Positions 17,369-26,845 of a stretch of DNA of 64,000 nt are shown here, piece by piece. The DNA lies in assembly GCA_963783945.1 (NCBI GenBank), contig CAWAPS010000024.1, forward strand, positions 628,054 through 692,053. Direction: 5' to 3'. The stretch's first letter is position 1. Each line of letters starts with the position of its first letter. This DNA comes from CAWAPS01 sp963783945. Its GTDB lineage: Bacteria; Actinomycetota; Acidimicrobiia; Acidimicrobiales; Palsa-688. A program made the translations under genes and the position numbers. Below the pieces are notes generated by a model. The model had not been told where the DNA came from. It searched no databases and saw only the letters and a list, made by a program, of their open reading frames with translations.

Positions 17369-17706
17369 CTCCGTGGCAGCTTGTGCTCGCCAGTTCGGCG
17401 GAGCGCACGCTGGCCCGACTTCCTGACCGCGTGGCCGCGGCGGTCGTCGAGTTCCTGGTAGGTCCGCTGCTCGAAGCACCCGAGAGGGTCGGCAAGCCAC
17501 TCCGGTACGAGTTGGAGGGGTACTGGTCGGCTCGGCGAGGTGCCTATCGCATCGTCTACCGGCTCGATCACGATACGCATGCCGTTCAAGTCGTGAGAAT
17601 TCGAGCATCGTTCGGACGTCTATCGGCCCCGCTAGAAACGATTGGGGCAGAGACTGGCCTGGGCTCGCTAGGTTGTGGTGGCGGTCAACCCATTGCGACT
17701 GCTTAG
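17365..17706 (+). CDS. RelE/ParE-family toxin, frameshifted near the C-terminus
   Basis: GTG start at 17365, overlapping the antitoxin stop. The body (QLVLASSAERTLARLPDRVA, RYELEGYWSARRGAYRIVYR) fits RelE/ParE mRNA-interferase-fold toxins, with the R-x-x-Y-R-x-x-Y strand present. After VVRI at 17601 the frame drifts into ASFGRLSAPLE and ends at 17706 with 113 residues. One base out of phase, 17603-17635 reads EHRSDVYRPR-stop, the normal family ending that carries C-terminal catalytic residues and gives an 89-residue protein. An extra C at about 17602 explains this. As sequenced the toxin is likely inactive; as a consensus error it would be normal. Confidence 0.8.
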   Translation: MTPWQLVLASSAERTLARLPDRVAAAVVEFLVGPLLEAPERVGKPLRYELEGYWSARRGAYRIVYRLDHDTHAVQVVRIRASFGRLSAPLETIGAETGLGSLGCGGGQPIATA

Positions 17707-19076
17707 AAGACGAAACAGCTTCAGCAGTGTGCTGACTAGGATTTTCGCCGGTCAGCGACCCCCCGCAATCTCGCAGTTATCGTCTGTTGTGGGGCCGGGG
17801 TCCTGCCAGCGTTTGCCCCGCGTTGCTACCTCACTTTTGCGTCTTCAAAAGGCGCCGGGTCCGCTGCGCCCTACCGCTCTCGCCATTGCCGTCGGCCCGG
17901 CGGTGGAGCCCACGTTTTCTTCTGCATCCAGACGGTGAGCAAAGCTAAATAATGGACCGTCGATCGGCTCGCGGTTGTGCCCTGTTGGCAACAGGGGGTT
18001 ATCCGCCCAGAGCAACAACTCGGGGACGCTTGGCAAAGTAGGCACGAGCCGGAAGTCTGGTCCGTAGACCATCCCACCGACCCGGCGATATGAGCGTTAC
18101 GCCGCATATTTCATCTGATGCATATTCTCCGCCAGCACCAGATTTCCTTTGCTACCAAGGACTTTTGCACACCACGGGAGGCGTGTGGTGGATGGTTGTC
18201 GATCAGGTGATTGGTGCCCTGACCTGGGCATCGTTGCTCGTGCTCGCATCAGATGATCGATTCATGCACCAATTCGAACGCCGTCAAGGCCCCTGACGAC
18301 TTCCGTCTCGGCGCCTGCCAAGGCGGACCGAGACAGCACGCTCGTCACGTATGGACAGCTGTGCCCCGCAGGGAACGGACCCGCCTGCTCGTCGCCTCAT
18401 ACCCAGGGGATACTGCCAGCGACCAGTAGGCGAATGACCCAGCATCTGCCGGTCATCTCGGCCCACGCGTCCAGTGGTCTTCGCCAACCGGGGCGAGTTC
18501 GCGAATGCTCGAGTTGCGGCCGGCGATTCAAACCGCACCACCCCGGAAGCGGATCCCATTTCACGGACGGTCCACTCGAGCCGTCCCGACGACCTGAGAA
18601 CTCGGACCACTGATCGGAGTGGAATACGCAGAAAAGGAATATGCGTCTCCACCAATAACCTTGGGGTGACGTTCGGCAGGCACGATATGGGACACGACGG
18701 GTCCGGGCGGCCTGCCCGGGAGTGTGCTCGGTGTCCGTCTACTGGCCCGCACAGACTGGCTCATGACCGTAGGCGGTCCGAACCTGATGGGCTGTTTTGG
18801 CCTATCACGCGTTGGTTCGCTTGCAACGGCCGTTTGCCGCCTTGTGGCGGGCGCGGCGGCCCGGCCGGCGGGTGCTGTAAGCCATTCCGGGCACCGGATG
18901 GCTCGGGCAGCCAAGGGGTATAGGCCGACGGGTGAGGGGGAGGTTGTTCCCCCACCGAGGTGGTGGGGGTTACCGGCACGGGATGAGCTGGGGAGCCTCT
19001 GTGGTCTGCGATCATGTGCGCTCGGTGTTTCTTCGCTTGTGTGTGGCTGGCGGGATGGACGGGATGGTGAAACCGC
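17707..19076. other. long stretch without a supported gene
   Basis: About 1.37 kb between the toxin-antitoxin pair and the MFS exporter. No frame has convincing protein content or ribosome sites. The only clear structure is a hairpin at 18949-18969. The lower-GC patch around 17930-18200 differs in composition from its surroundings and could be a remnant of the mobile-element region. Confidence 0.4.
18949..18969 (+). repeat. 8-bp hairpin upstream of the MFS gene
   Basis: CCCCCACC and GGTGGGGG are exact complements around GAGGT, about 108 bp before the MFS start. No T-run follows, so attenuation or a terminator for upstream transcription is possible but unproven. Confidence 0.5.
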
Positions 19077-20701
19077 GTGGCAGATACCGCTGAACGTCGG
19101 GCTACGGGGGCCGGGATCGTCCTGGTGACGTTGGCGTCGGGCCAGTTCCTTATGACGCTCGACAGCTCGGTGATGAACGTTTCGATCGCCACTGTGGCCA
19201 AGGACGTGAGTACCACGGTGGTGGGCATCCAGACGGCCATCACCTTGTACACCTTGGTGATGGCGTCCTTGATGATCACCGGCGGCAAACTGGGCCAGAT
19301 CCTGGGCCGCAAACGGGCTTTCATGCTCGGTTGTGTCATCTACGGGTGCGGATCGCTGACCACGGCCCTGTCACCGAACCTGACCGTACTGATCTTCGGC
19401 TGGTCGGTTCTCGAGGGGGCGGGGGCCGCCCTGATCTTGCCGGCCATCGTGGCGTTGGTAGCGTCGAACTTCGCCCGGAACGAGCGGCCCCGCGCCTACG
19501 GGTTGGTGGCATCGGCCGGGGCCATCGCGGTGGCTGCCGGCCCCTTGATCGGCGGCCTGTTCACCACCTACCTGTCCTGGCGGTGGGTGTTCGTGGGCGA
19601 AGTCCTGGTGGTGTTGGGCATCCTGGCGCTGACCCGCCGCATAGGTGACACCCCCGCCGAGGAGGGGGCCCACCTGGACGTGGTGGGCACCGTCCTGTCC
19701 GCCCTGGGCTTGGGGCTGGTGGTATACGGCATCCTGCGCTCGGGCACCTGGGGTTTCGTGCAACCCAAGGCCGGTGCCCCCCAGTGGCTGGGGGTGTCGC
19801 CGGTGATCTGGCTGATTCTGGGGGGCGGGCTGGTGCTGTGGGGCTTCTTGTGGTGGGAGGATCACCGACTCGCCGGTGGGAAGGCGGCGCTGCTCGACCC
19901 GGCCCTGCTGCGCAACCGGACGCTGCGCGGCGGGCTGACCGCCTTCTTCTTCCAGTACCTGCTCCAAGCCGGCCTGTTCTTCACGGTGCCGCTGTTCTTG
20001 CGGTGGCGCTGGGCCTGTCCGCCATCGCCACCGGCGTACGGCTCCTGCCCCTGTCAATCACCCTGCTGCTGGCCGCCGTGGGCGTCCCGAAAGTCTTCCC
20101 TGACGCCTCCCCGCGCCGGGTCGCCCAGCTGGGGTTCCTGGCCCTGTTCGCCGGGATCGCCATCATGGTGGCCGCCCTCGACGCCGGCGCCGGACCGGAG
20201 ATCGTGACCTGGCCCATGCTGCTGGCAGGACTGGGTGTCGGGGCCCTGGCCTCCCAGCTGGGAAGCGTGACCGTCTCGTCGGTGCCCGACCAACAGAGCG
20301 GCGAAGTCGGCGGCGTTCAGAACACCATGACCAACCTGGGCGCCTCGATCGGTTCCGCCCTGGCCGGGGCGGTCCTCATCTCGGCGTTGACCGCGTCGTT
20401 CCTGAGCGGTATCGCCCACAACCCGGCGGTGCCGGCCGAGGTGGCCTCCAAGGCCCAAGTGGAACTGACCGGGGGGGTGCCGTTCATCTCCGACGCCGAC
20501 TTGAAGACCGAGCTCGACAAGGCCGGGGTTCCCCCCAAGACGGCCGACGCCATTGTCGCCGAGAACGCCAACGCTCGCATCGACGGGTTGCGCGCCTCGC
20601 TGTCCCTGCTCTCGGTCCTGGCGGTGCTGGCCCTGTTGCTAACCCGCCGGCTGCCGACCAAGCAACCCTCTGCTATGCCCATAGACGAGCCCGCAGCTTG
20701 A
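19077..20701 (+). pseudogene. DHA2-type MFS drug exporter, split by one frameshift
   Basis: The first 300 residues (GTG at 19077) show the 14-TM EmrB/QacA layout: FLMTLDSSVMNVSIATVAKD in TM1, TAITLYTLVMASLMITGGKL, GQILGRKRAF loop 2-3, and the motif C region AGPLIGGLF. At FFTVPLFL (about 20000) this frame ends its sense; LAVALGLSAIATGVRLLPLS continues one phase over and runs to 20701, including TMTNLGASIGSALAGAVLIS. A single missing base after TTCTT restores a 541-residue transporter, a normal family length. A periplasmic insert near 440-490 (VELTGGVPFISDADLKTELD) is typical of actinobacterial members. Substrate unknown. Either a recent inactivation or a sequencing indel. Confidence 0.88.
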
Positions 20702-20875
20702 TCGACGCTACTGCCACCAGCTTCTTCCGGCGGGCGATGACAGTAAGCCCTCTGCGTCGCAGGGCGGGCGACCCTTGGCACCCCTTCAAGGGGGGTGGAG
20801 CTCGGGGAGGTCGCTGTGGCTCGAACTCTGCCGGGCCAGACCCGGGTGTGCCGAGGCATAGAGGCTCGTTGCCCG

Positions 20876-22324
20876 TCAACCGACGTCGGCTTCGAGCGGA
20901 AGATCATCTTCGGTCCGCCTGGTGGCCGGTTCGAGGCTGCGGGCGGCTTTGAGGGCGGCGCGCCCTATGGCGTTGGCGTAGGTGGGGAATGAGAACGGGA
21001 CCAGGGCGAGCTGCTCGACTGTCATCCCGGCGGCCATGGCGACCGCCGCCAGTTGGGCCAGCTCGCCGGCGCGCTCGCCCACGATATGGCAGCCGAGGAG
21101 GGTATGGAGCGGTCGGTCCACGACCAGCTTGCAGAAGCCGGTGGGCCGGCCGTCGATGATCGGTCGGGCCAGGGAGTCGAACCGCTCGGTGGCGACGATC
21201 ACGTCGCTGCTGCTACGGGCGGTGGTCTCGGTGGCCCCGACCGAGGCGTACTCGGGGTCGGTGAAGCTGCCGATGGGGCTGACTTCGGTGGGCAGGGCGG
21301 TGGTGCGTCCGAGCACGGCGTTGGTGGCCGCCAGATAGCCTTCGCGGACGGCCTCGTGGACGACCATGAGGTGCCCGGTGATGTCACCGGCGGCGAAGAT
21401 GTGGGGGGCGGTGGTGCGAAGCTGGGAGTCCACCCGCACGTAGCCGCGCTGATCGGTCCCCACCCCGGCGGCGGCCAGGTCGAGTCCGGCGGTGTTGGCG
21501 ACCCATCCGGCCGCCACCACCGCCACCGTCGCCTCGACGTGCTCTGGGGTGCCGGTTTTTGTGTAGATGAGCCGGACGCCGGCGGGGCAGGACTCGAAAC
21601 GCTCGATGGTCCCGGCCTGCTCGAAGACCCGGATCCCCGACGCTTGTAACGCGGCACGGACGGCTGCGGCGACGTCGTGGTCTTCACTCATCAGGATGCG
21701 CGGGGCGGCCTCGAAGATCGTCACGTGGGACCCGAAAGCGTTGAAGATCGAAGCGACCTGCACACCGGTGGCGCCGGCGCCTATCACCAGCATGGACGGG
21801 GGAGCCGAGGAGAAACCCCAGGCGTCGCTGTGGGTGCACGTCAGGTCGAAGCCGGGCAGCTCCAGTCGGCGTGCCACGCCACCGGTGCAGATGATGAACT
21901 GTTCTGCGCGGAGCGGTGGTGCATGGGCGCTTTCGATCAGGTGCGGGTCGACGAAACGGGCCGCGCCGGCGTGCTCGTAGATAGTGACCCCGGACTGCTG
22001 GAGCTCTTGGCCCAGCGCCGAATGGGCCCGCACCTCGGCGGTGACCTCCCCGACGCGATCCACCAGCCGCAGGTAGTCGAGGACAGGTTCACCGGCGGTG
22101 ATGCCATAGCGGGGCAGTTGTCGGGCCTCGCGCATCAACCGGGCCGCATGCGCCAGGGTGCGCACCGGCACAGGCCCGTCGGCCGCGGCCGTCCCGCCCA
22201 GCCCAGCACTGGTGATCAGCGCCATGCGGGCTCCCAGCCGCGCCGCACGCAACGCCGCGATCACCCCGGCCGGGCCCCCGCCGATGACCACCACATCGAG
22301 GCTGTCCCGGCTCGAGGAGGCCAT
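20876..22324 (-). CDS. pyridine nucleotide-disulfide oxidoreductase family protein lacking the active disulfide
   Basis: 482 residues from the ATG at 22324. FAD-binding VVIGGGPAGVIAALRAARLG is at 10-29, NAD(P)-binding SMLVIGAGATGVQVASIF near 175 and the second FAD motif HIFAAGDITG near 305, with the dimerisation domain after 340 (GSFTDPEYASVGATE). This is the lipoamide-dehydrogenase/mercuric-reductase architecture. However, where those enzymes have GGTCxxxxCxPSK, this one reads GGTAAADGPVPVRTL: both Cys are gone. The C-terminal His-Glu pair (HAHPTxxE) is also absent, replaced by FSFPTYANAIGRA. It should still bind FAD and NAD(P)H but cannot do disulfide exchange; a transhydrogenase- or quinone-reductase-like role is possible. 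Confidence 0.88.
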   Translation of the reverse strand: MASSSRDSLDVVVIGGGPAGVIAALRAARLGARMALITSAGLGGTAAADGPVPVRTLAHAARLMREARQLPRYGITAGEPVLDYLRLVDRVGEVTAEVRAHSALGQELQQSGVTIYEHAGAARFVDPHLIESAHAPPLRAEQFIICTGGVARRLELPGFDLTCTHSDAWGFSSAPPSMLVIGAGATGVQVASIFNAFGSHVTIFEAAPRILMSEDHDVAAAVRAALQASGIRVFEQAGTIERFESCPAGVRLIYTKTGTPEHVEATVAVVAAGWVANTAGLDLAAAGVGTDQRGYVRVDSQLRTTAPHIFAAGDITGHLMVVHEAVREGYLAATNAVLGRTTALPTEVSPIGSFTDPEYASVGATETTARSSSDVIVATERFDSLARPIIDGRPTGFCKLVVDRPLHTLLGCHIVGERAGELAQLAAVAMAAGMTVEQLALVPFSFPTYANAIGRAALKAARSLEPATRRTEDDLPLEADVG

Positions 22325-22488
22325 CCCTACGAGTATACGGGCGGCGCTGATGCTCCTTCCCCGCCCGCTCCCGGCGGGTAGGGTCGGCGGCACTGTGGAA
22401 GGTACGGGCCGCGATCAAATCCAGCTACGCCAGGGACGAAGCCTGGCCTTGGCCCGGCGATAACGACGCCCGCGAGCAAGACGCCCCG

Positions 22489-23133
22489 ATGAACTACACG
22501 TCGATTGACCTCTACTTTGTCATCGACACGTTCTTGCTGTTGTTGATCGGGGTGGGACCGAAGATCGCCCTGGTCCCGTTTGTGGAAATCACCGCCGCCC
22601 TCGACACCAAAACCAAGGCCCTCGTCGTCCGCAAAATGGTCACCACCGCCGCCGTGGTCTCGCTCCTACTGGTCGGACTAGGGGAACTGCTAGCCCGCCT
22701 GCTGCACTTCTCGACCGGGTCGCTCTCGATCGCCGGCGGCCTCATCCTGGTCATCATCGCCATCACCATGGTGCTCGGCGCAGGCGAACCAAAGGAGAGT
22801 CAGGCCATCAAGGGACGCGATCCCCTCCGGGTTGCCACCTTCCCGCTTGCGGTCCCCTACCTGCTCAACCCGGCCGGCATCGTCACCCTAGTGACCCTCT
22901 CCGCCGAGGCCGACTCGGTAGGCGTGTTCGCCATGGTGGTAGTCCTGCTGGGCGTGGTCCTCGCTCTGGACGTCGCCGTGTTCCGCTGGGCCAACCGAGT
23001 CAGCGACCATCTCGACGAGAGCCGCATGCTCGTCACCGAGAAGGTCTTCGGCATCCTCCTGGCCGCCCTGGCCGTCCAACTCATCCTGGACGGACTCCAC
23101 AGCGTCGGCGTCATCCACCTCACCCCACACTGA
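22489..23133 (+). CDS. MarC family integral membrane protein
   Basis: 214 residues, six predicted membrane helices. Family landmarks are LIGVGPKIALVPFVEITAAL in TM1 and the repeated half-site FPLAVPYLLNPAGIVTLVTL near 115-135, with the conserved Asn-Pro in each half. GAGEPKES marks the central cytoplasmic loop. MarC/UPF0056 proteins have no settled function despite the historical link to multiple antibiotic resistance. The gene is divergent from the oxidoreductase at 20876-22324, with 164 bp between starts. Confidence 0.88.
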   Translation: MNYTSIDLYFVIDTFLLLLIGVGPKIALVPFVEITAALDTKTKALVVRKMVTTAAVVSLLLVGLGELLARLLHFSTGSLSIAGGLILVIIAITMVLGAGEPKESQAIKGRDPLRVATFPLAVPYLLNPAGIVTLVTLSAEADSVGVFAMVVVLLGVVLALDVAVFRWANRVSDHLDESRMLVTEKVFGILLAALAVQLILDGLHSVGVIHLTPH

Positions 23134-23569
23134 GCCAGCCGGGGAGAGCCGTACATCGGTCGTTCCGAGCTGTTCGATCATGGCTGCCCGGGTGACCCGC
23201 GTTTGTGCGGGAGGTGGTTCGGACACCCGATGTTTCAGTGTGGGCCGTCCCAGGCCGTGAACGGTGGTGCACCACGTCCCGCTGCTAGGGGATGCAGTCC
23301 AGTTAGGTGACCATCAAATAGAGCCCCCGATCGATCGGCCAGAATCCGAGCATGAGTGACACGATGATGTTCAGTCCCGCAGCTTGGAACGGTTCTGCGG
23401 GATCACAGAGCGTCGAGGGTCTGTCCCGCGCCTTGGCGTCGACGCAACTGAGCGGGCCGAGGCAATCCGGGGATGGCCTTTCCAGCCCCTGGAGGCCAGG
23501 AGCGGGGGACCGGGAGACGCGCCGGTCCGATGTGTTGGTCAGGATCAGGAGTAGAGAGAAGGCGATGAC
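23134..23569. other. intergenic
   Basis: 436 bases between two rightward membrane-protein genes. I see no gene or clear regulatory site. The last 60 bases contain GATCAGGAGTAGAGAGAAGG, a plausible ribosome site for the K+ channel gene. Confidence 0.4.
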
Positions 23570-24019
23570 ATGCCCAAACTGAATCCCATCGAGCGCAGAC
23601 TGAACCGCTTCCTGCGCAATCCGGCGTCGGTGCGCGGCGCGATGGGCGTGATCGCCGTCGCCACTGTCGCGGTCGTCGTCGCCGGCGGGGCGCTCATGCG
23701 GCTCGTCGACCACCAGGAGTACAGCACTATCTGGGTCGGGATGTGGTGGGCTATCCAGACGGTCACGACCGTCGGCTATGGCGATGTCACTCCCAAGAAC
23801 CCGGCCGGAAGGATCGTGGCGGCATTCGTAATGTTGGAGGGCGTCGCCTTCCTGGCCATCATCACCGCGGCCATCACCTCAACGTTCGTTCAACGTGCCA
23901 GCCAGATCCGCTCGCCCGACGAGAGGGCCGAGGAGACGAGTCTCCACCCACGCTTCGACGATCTCGAAGCGCGCCTGGAGCGAATCGAGGAGTCCCTGCG
24001 GCGAGCCCTGCCGCAATAA
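23570..24019 (+). CDS. two-TM potassium channel (Ion_trans_2)
   Basis: 149 residues. TM1 lies near 24-45 (GVIAVATVAVVVAGGAL), then the pore helix WVGMWWAIQTVTT and the selectivity filter VGYGDV at about 69-74, then TM2 near 85-105 (AAFVMLEGVAFLAIITAAIT). The C-terminal tail (PRFDDLEARLERIEESLRRA) is a short amphipathic coiled coil suited to tetramer assembly. There is no RCK domain, so gating ligand is unknown. The start is taken at ATG 23570, 8 nt after GAGAAGG. The protein closely resembles small KcsA/MthK-pore-like channels of actinobacteria. Confidence 0.93.
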   Translation: MPKLNPIERRLNRFLRNPASVRGAMGVIAVATVAVVVAGGALMRLVDHQEYSTIWVGMWWAIQTVTTVGYGDVTPKNPAGRIVAAFVMLEGVAFLAIITAAITSTFVQRASQIRSPDERAEETSLHPRFDDLEARLERIEESLRRALPQ

Positions 24020-24767
24020 AGCACGTGAGCCGCTGCGCCAAGAAATCCAATCGGTAGCGCAAGGGTCCAAGACACCCGTGAGCAACCGCTGTTCGGCACA
24101 CCCGGCGTGGTCGTCACCCAGTCCTTCCAGGCTGCTTCCACGTTTCGCCATTCGGCGGCACAGCGTGATGACCGTCCCCCAGTCACCATGAGAAGGTTGG
24201 GATTGCCGTTTGACTTGCTGTCCGCTGCACCACTCAACGCGACGCGCCCTCGACGCGTAGAGGACCTGGCAGGACCAGAACGGTCCTGCCGACCAGGCGA
24301 CGGGTCGACGAGGCGAACGTTACGAAGCAGGACCTCGGGGATGTCCGGCAAAGACCCCGCCGTCCCCTCTGCCGCCCATCGACCCGGCAACCCGCGGTCC
24401 CGCAGGCCCACCCCGGCACCCGCCGTGTGTGCGTATACAGCGGGTGGGACTTTCCCGAGTCGACCGGCACGTCCCTGAATCGCCGCCGACAAGACCAGCG
24501 CCCCTGCCGTTCAAGTGCCGCACCCGGTGGAGCAACCCCAGCAACGTCGGTCAGGGATATGTGCCTCCAGGCCGGCGATAGAGGCGCCCATGGCTTCGCT
24601 CTTATGAGACTATTCGGCGCTCACGTTTCGGGACACCTTGACGGGCTTCCGCAGGAGCGGGTCAGGTCGCCCGGCGAGTGGGGTCCGGTCAGGCCTAGGG
24701 AGTACCGCGGCGCGAATATATGGTAAGAGCAGGGCCGGCAGGAGCTCTGCACCCGGAGGTCACCGAC
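24020..24767. other. intergenic with a strong hairpin
   Basis: About 750 bases without a supported gene. It contains the perfect 9-bp hairpin at 24268-24290 and a motif GCCGGCGATAGAGG near 24572 that resembles the dispersed intergenic element described elsewhere. Confidence 0.4.
24268..24290. terminator. perfect 9-bp hairpin
   Basis: GGCAGGACC and GGTCCTGCC are separated by AGAAC, with a further CCTGG...CCAG outer pairing. It lies 250 bp after the K+ channel gene. It lacks a T-tract, so termination is only a possibility. Confidence 0.35.
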
Positions 24768-25286
24768 ATGGACACTAAAGGCCAGCAGACCGCCTTCGTT
24801 TACACGACCTATATCGGGGCGAGCGCTGAGCGGGTCTGGCAGGGCCTGACCGATCCCGCCTTGATGAAGCGCTACTGGCGGCACCAAAAGGCCGGTCCGA
24901 AAGCGTTCCTGTCCGACTGGCGGAAGGGCTCCAGCTACGACATGACCCACGACGAAGTCGGGCTGGTCGTGAGGGGACCCGACCAGGTGATCCTCGAGTC
25001 GGACCCCCACCACCGACTGGCGTACACCTGGCACACCATCACCCCCGAGTGGGCCGCCGCGGTCGGCATGGACGAGTCGACCGCCGCCCAGTGGAGCGCC
25101 GAGCCCAGGTCCAAAGTGGCGTTCGACATCGACGATGTCGGCCATGGCACAGTCAAGCTCACCGTCACCCACGACGGCTTTGCGCCCGGAAGCATCGTGC
25201 TGCCGGCGATCTCGGAGGGCTGGCCCGCCGTTCTGGCGAGTCTCAAGACCCTGCTGGAGACCGGGTCGACCTTGCGTACTTCCTGA
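24768..25286 (+). CDS. SRPBCC / AHSA1-like domain protein
   Basis: 172 residues from the ATG at 24768, which has CGGAGGT 7 nt upstream; an in-frame ATG 48 bases earlier lacks such a site. The sequence FVYTTYIGASAERVWQGLTD opens the START/Bet v1-like fold, followed by RYWRHQ, GSSYDM, the LAYTWHTI strand, and the closing segment GTVKLTVTHDG...ISEGWPAVLASLKTLLETG typical of the activator-of-Hsp90-ATPase-like group. These small cavity proteins bind hydrophobic ligands; in actinobacteria they are often paired with ArsR regulators, but the nearest ArsR here is 1.5 kb away on the other strand. Ligand unknown. Confidence 0.88.
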   Translation: MDTKGQQTAFVYTTYIGASAERVWQGLTDPALMKRYWRHQKAGPKAFLSDWRKGSSYDMTHDEVGLVVRGPDQVILESDPHHRLAYTWHTITPEWAAAVGMDESTAAQWSAEPRSKVAFDIDDVGHGTVKLTVTHDGFAPGSIVLPAISEGWPAVLASLKTLLETGSTLRTS

Positions 25287-25520
25287 ACGTCATCGCCTCG
25301 GCGTCGCGAAGCGCCCGGCCTGTAGTCCTCCACAATGACGACAACTTCGATGGCATCGCCGACATCACCCGGCCAACAGACTGGAGAGATCGTCCCAGCC
25401 GGCACGGTTCTCTGACAGTTGACATCCCCCAGATCCGGCGTCCGTCATGCTGGAGGCTCGTCAGGCGGACGTTAGGGGTGGCTCCTCGACATAGTCGGGA
25501 ACGGAGGTCGAACTGGTTGA

Positions 25521-26046
25521 ATCGCGTCATCGCCAGGCAGCTATCTTCTGCGTCATGCCAAGTCCAGCTGGGGCGATTCTGCGGTCGAGGACCACGAGCG
25601 GCCGCTGAACCCTTGGGGGCCGCCAAGCTGCCCAACGCCTGGCGAACCACTTCCGGAGGGCGGCGATCCGACCCCAGTTGGTCTTGTGCTCCTCGGCGAC
25701 TCGGGCTGTACAGACACTGGCCCCGATCTCGGCGGCGATGAAGTTGCACGACCAGATCCGAGTCGAGTCCGGCCTCTACGCAGCAACAGCCGAACGGCTA
25801 CTCACCCGCGTGCAAGCAGTGGATGACCAGGTGGCGTCGGTCTTGGTCGTCGCTCACAATCCCGGCCTCCAAGACCTCGCGCTCGAGCTAGCCGGTGACG
25901 ATCCCGAGATCAGCATCCAGTTATGGGAGAAGTTCCCCACCGGCGCACTGGCCGAAGTCGTCTCCGACTGCCAGGCGTGGTCAGACCTGGCCCCTGAAAC
26001 AGGTCACGTAGCATCCCTGACGATTCCCCGAGACCTGCCGAAATAG
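25521..26046 (+). pseudogene. SixA-type histidine phosphatase, frameshifted and without a start codon
   Basis: A frame opening after a stop at 25520 reads GSYLLRHAKSSWGDSAVEDH, ERPLNPWG, matching the SixA N-terminus with its catalytic R-H-A-K. It then loses phase in the run TTGGGGGCC near 25615. One base later GRQAAQRLANHFRRAAIRPQ, LVLCSSATRAVQTL continues, followed by VLVVAHNPGLQDLALELAG with the second catalytic His and the end at 26046. Removing one G from the G-run restores the gene. No ATG or GTG precedes GSYLLRH in frame, so the start is also lost or unusual. SixA enzymes dephosphorylate phosphohistidine. Confidence 0.8.
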
Positions 26047-26088
26047 ATCAAGCCAGTGGTATTGCCTCCCTTCAGTAACTGACCCGAG

Positions 26089-26152
26089 GCCGGCGTTCCG
26101 AGATGTTCCGGGTTAGTGGTTCGGGGATAGGGACGCCTTGGGGTTATGGGGA
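26089..26152 (+). repeat. dispersed intergenic element, copy 1
   Basis: Begins GCCGGCGTTCCGAGA and ends GGGGTTATGGGGAC about 60 bases later, with GGGATAGGG inside. Four further copies share start, end and orientation (29761, 43741, 55815, 62951). Confidence 0.5.
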
Positions 26153-26197
26153 CCTCGCGCATTTTCGGTCTGCACGGTCAGGAGGTGACGAGGGCCG

Positions 26198-26845
26198 TCA
26201 GCAGCAACTGCAGCTGTCACCTTCCCAGGCCTCGACGCCCTCGTAGACGGACCAGCCGGCGATGCCGAGGGCGACAACCGGATCGATCCACCATCCACCC
26301 TGCCACAGGGCCAGCACCGCCAGGCTGGCGAGGACGGCTGCCGCCTGGGCGGCACACACGTAGTTCTGGGTGCCCTCCCCCGCGGTGGCGCTTGATCCGA
26401 GCCGCACCGCCAAACGGTGCTTGGTGCGGCCGAGGAGCGGCATTTCGAATAAGGCGACGGCGGTTAGCGCGATGCCCAGGTAACTGGTCTCGGGCCGATG
26501 CCCGCCAATGAGGCTTGCGAGGGCTTCGGCCGCGATGAAGGGAGCGAGGAGCCAGAACGACACCGCGATGCCACGTTGCGCCAGCCGTTCGGCGTTGGCC
26601 GAAGCGGTGCGTCCACCGGAGAAACGCCAAATCACGATAAGACTGGCCATTCCTTCCACCGCGGATCCGAGCGCCCACGCGAGAAGGGCGATGGAGCCGG
26701 CCATGATCCCAGCCGCGAGACCGACGGCGCCCTCGATGGTCATCCACGCCAGGCTGACCCAGGCGAGCCAGAACGCCGTCCGCGCCGCTCGATGCCAGGC
26801 ATCGTCATGGACGACCGAGACGCCGAGGGGGCCAGCCACGCTCAC
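26198..26845 (-). CDS. cation-efflux-related membrane transporter with Cys-rich tail
   Basis: 215 residues from the GTG at 26845, which overlaps the stop of the upstream arsR-like gene by 4 bp (GTGA). About six membrane segments; TM1-TM2 (AFWLAWVSLAWMTIEGAVGL, AGSIALLAWALGSAVEG) resemble cation diffusion facilitators, where the helix reads SIALLGFGLDS.IE. The usual metal-ligand Asp in that helix is Gly here. The C-terminus ends EGDSCSCC, a likely soft-metal binding tail. Coupling to a metal-sensor-like ArsR protein supports a role in heavy-metal handling, but with the ligand Asp missing the transport mechanism must differ from standard members, or this is a divergent family. Confidence 0.82.
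   Translation of the reverse strand: MSVAGPLGVSVVHDDAWHRAARTAFWLAWVSLAWMTIEGAVGLAAGIMAGSIALLAWALGSAVEGMASLIVIWRFSGGRTASANAERLAQRGIAVSFWLLAPFIAAEALASLIGGHRPETSYLGIALTAVALFEMPLLGRTKHRLAVRLGSSATAGEGTQNYVCAAQAAAVLASLAVLALWQGGWWIDPVVALGIAGWSVYEGVEAWEGDSCSCC

Noticed and set aside
18474..18923. 149-codon rightward frame before the MFS gene
   Set aside because: No coherent protein content; Gly/Pro/Arg-rich and interrupted by the hairpin region.
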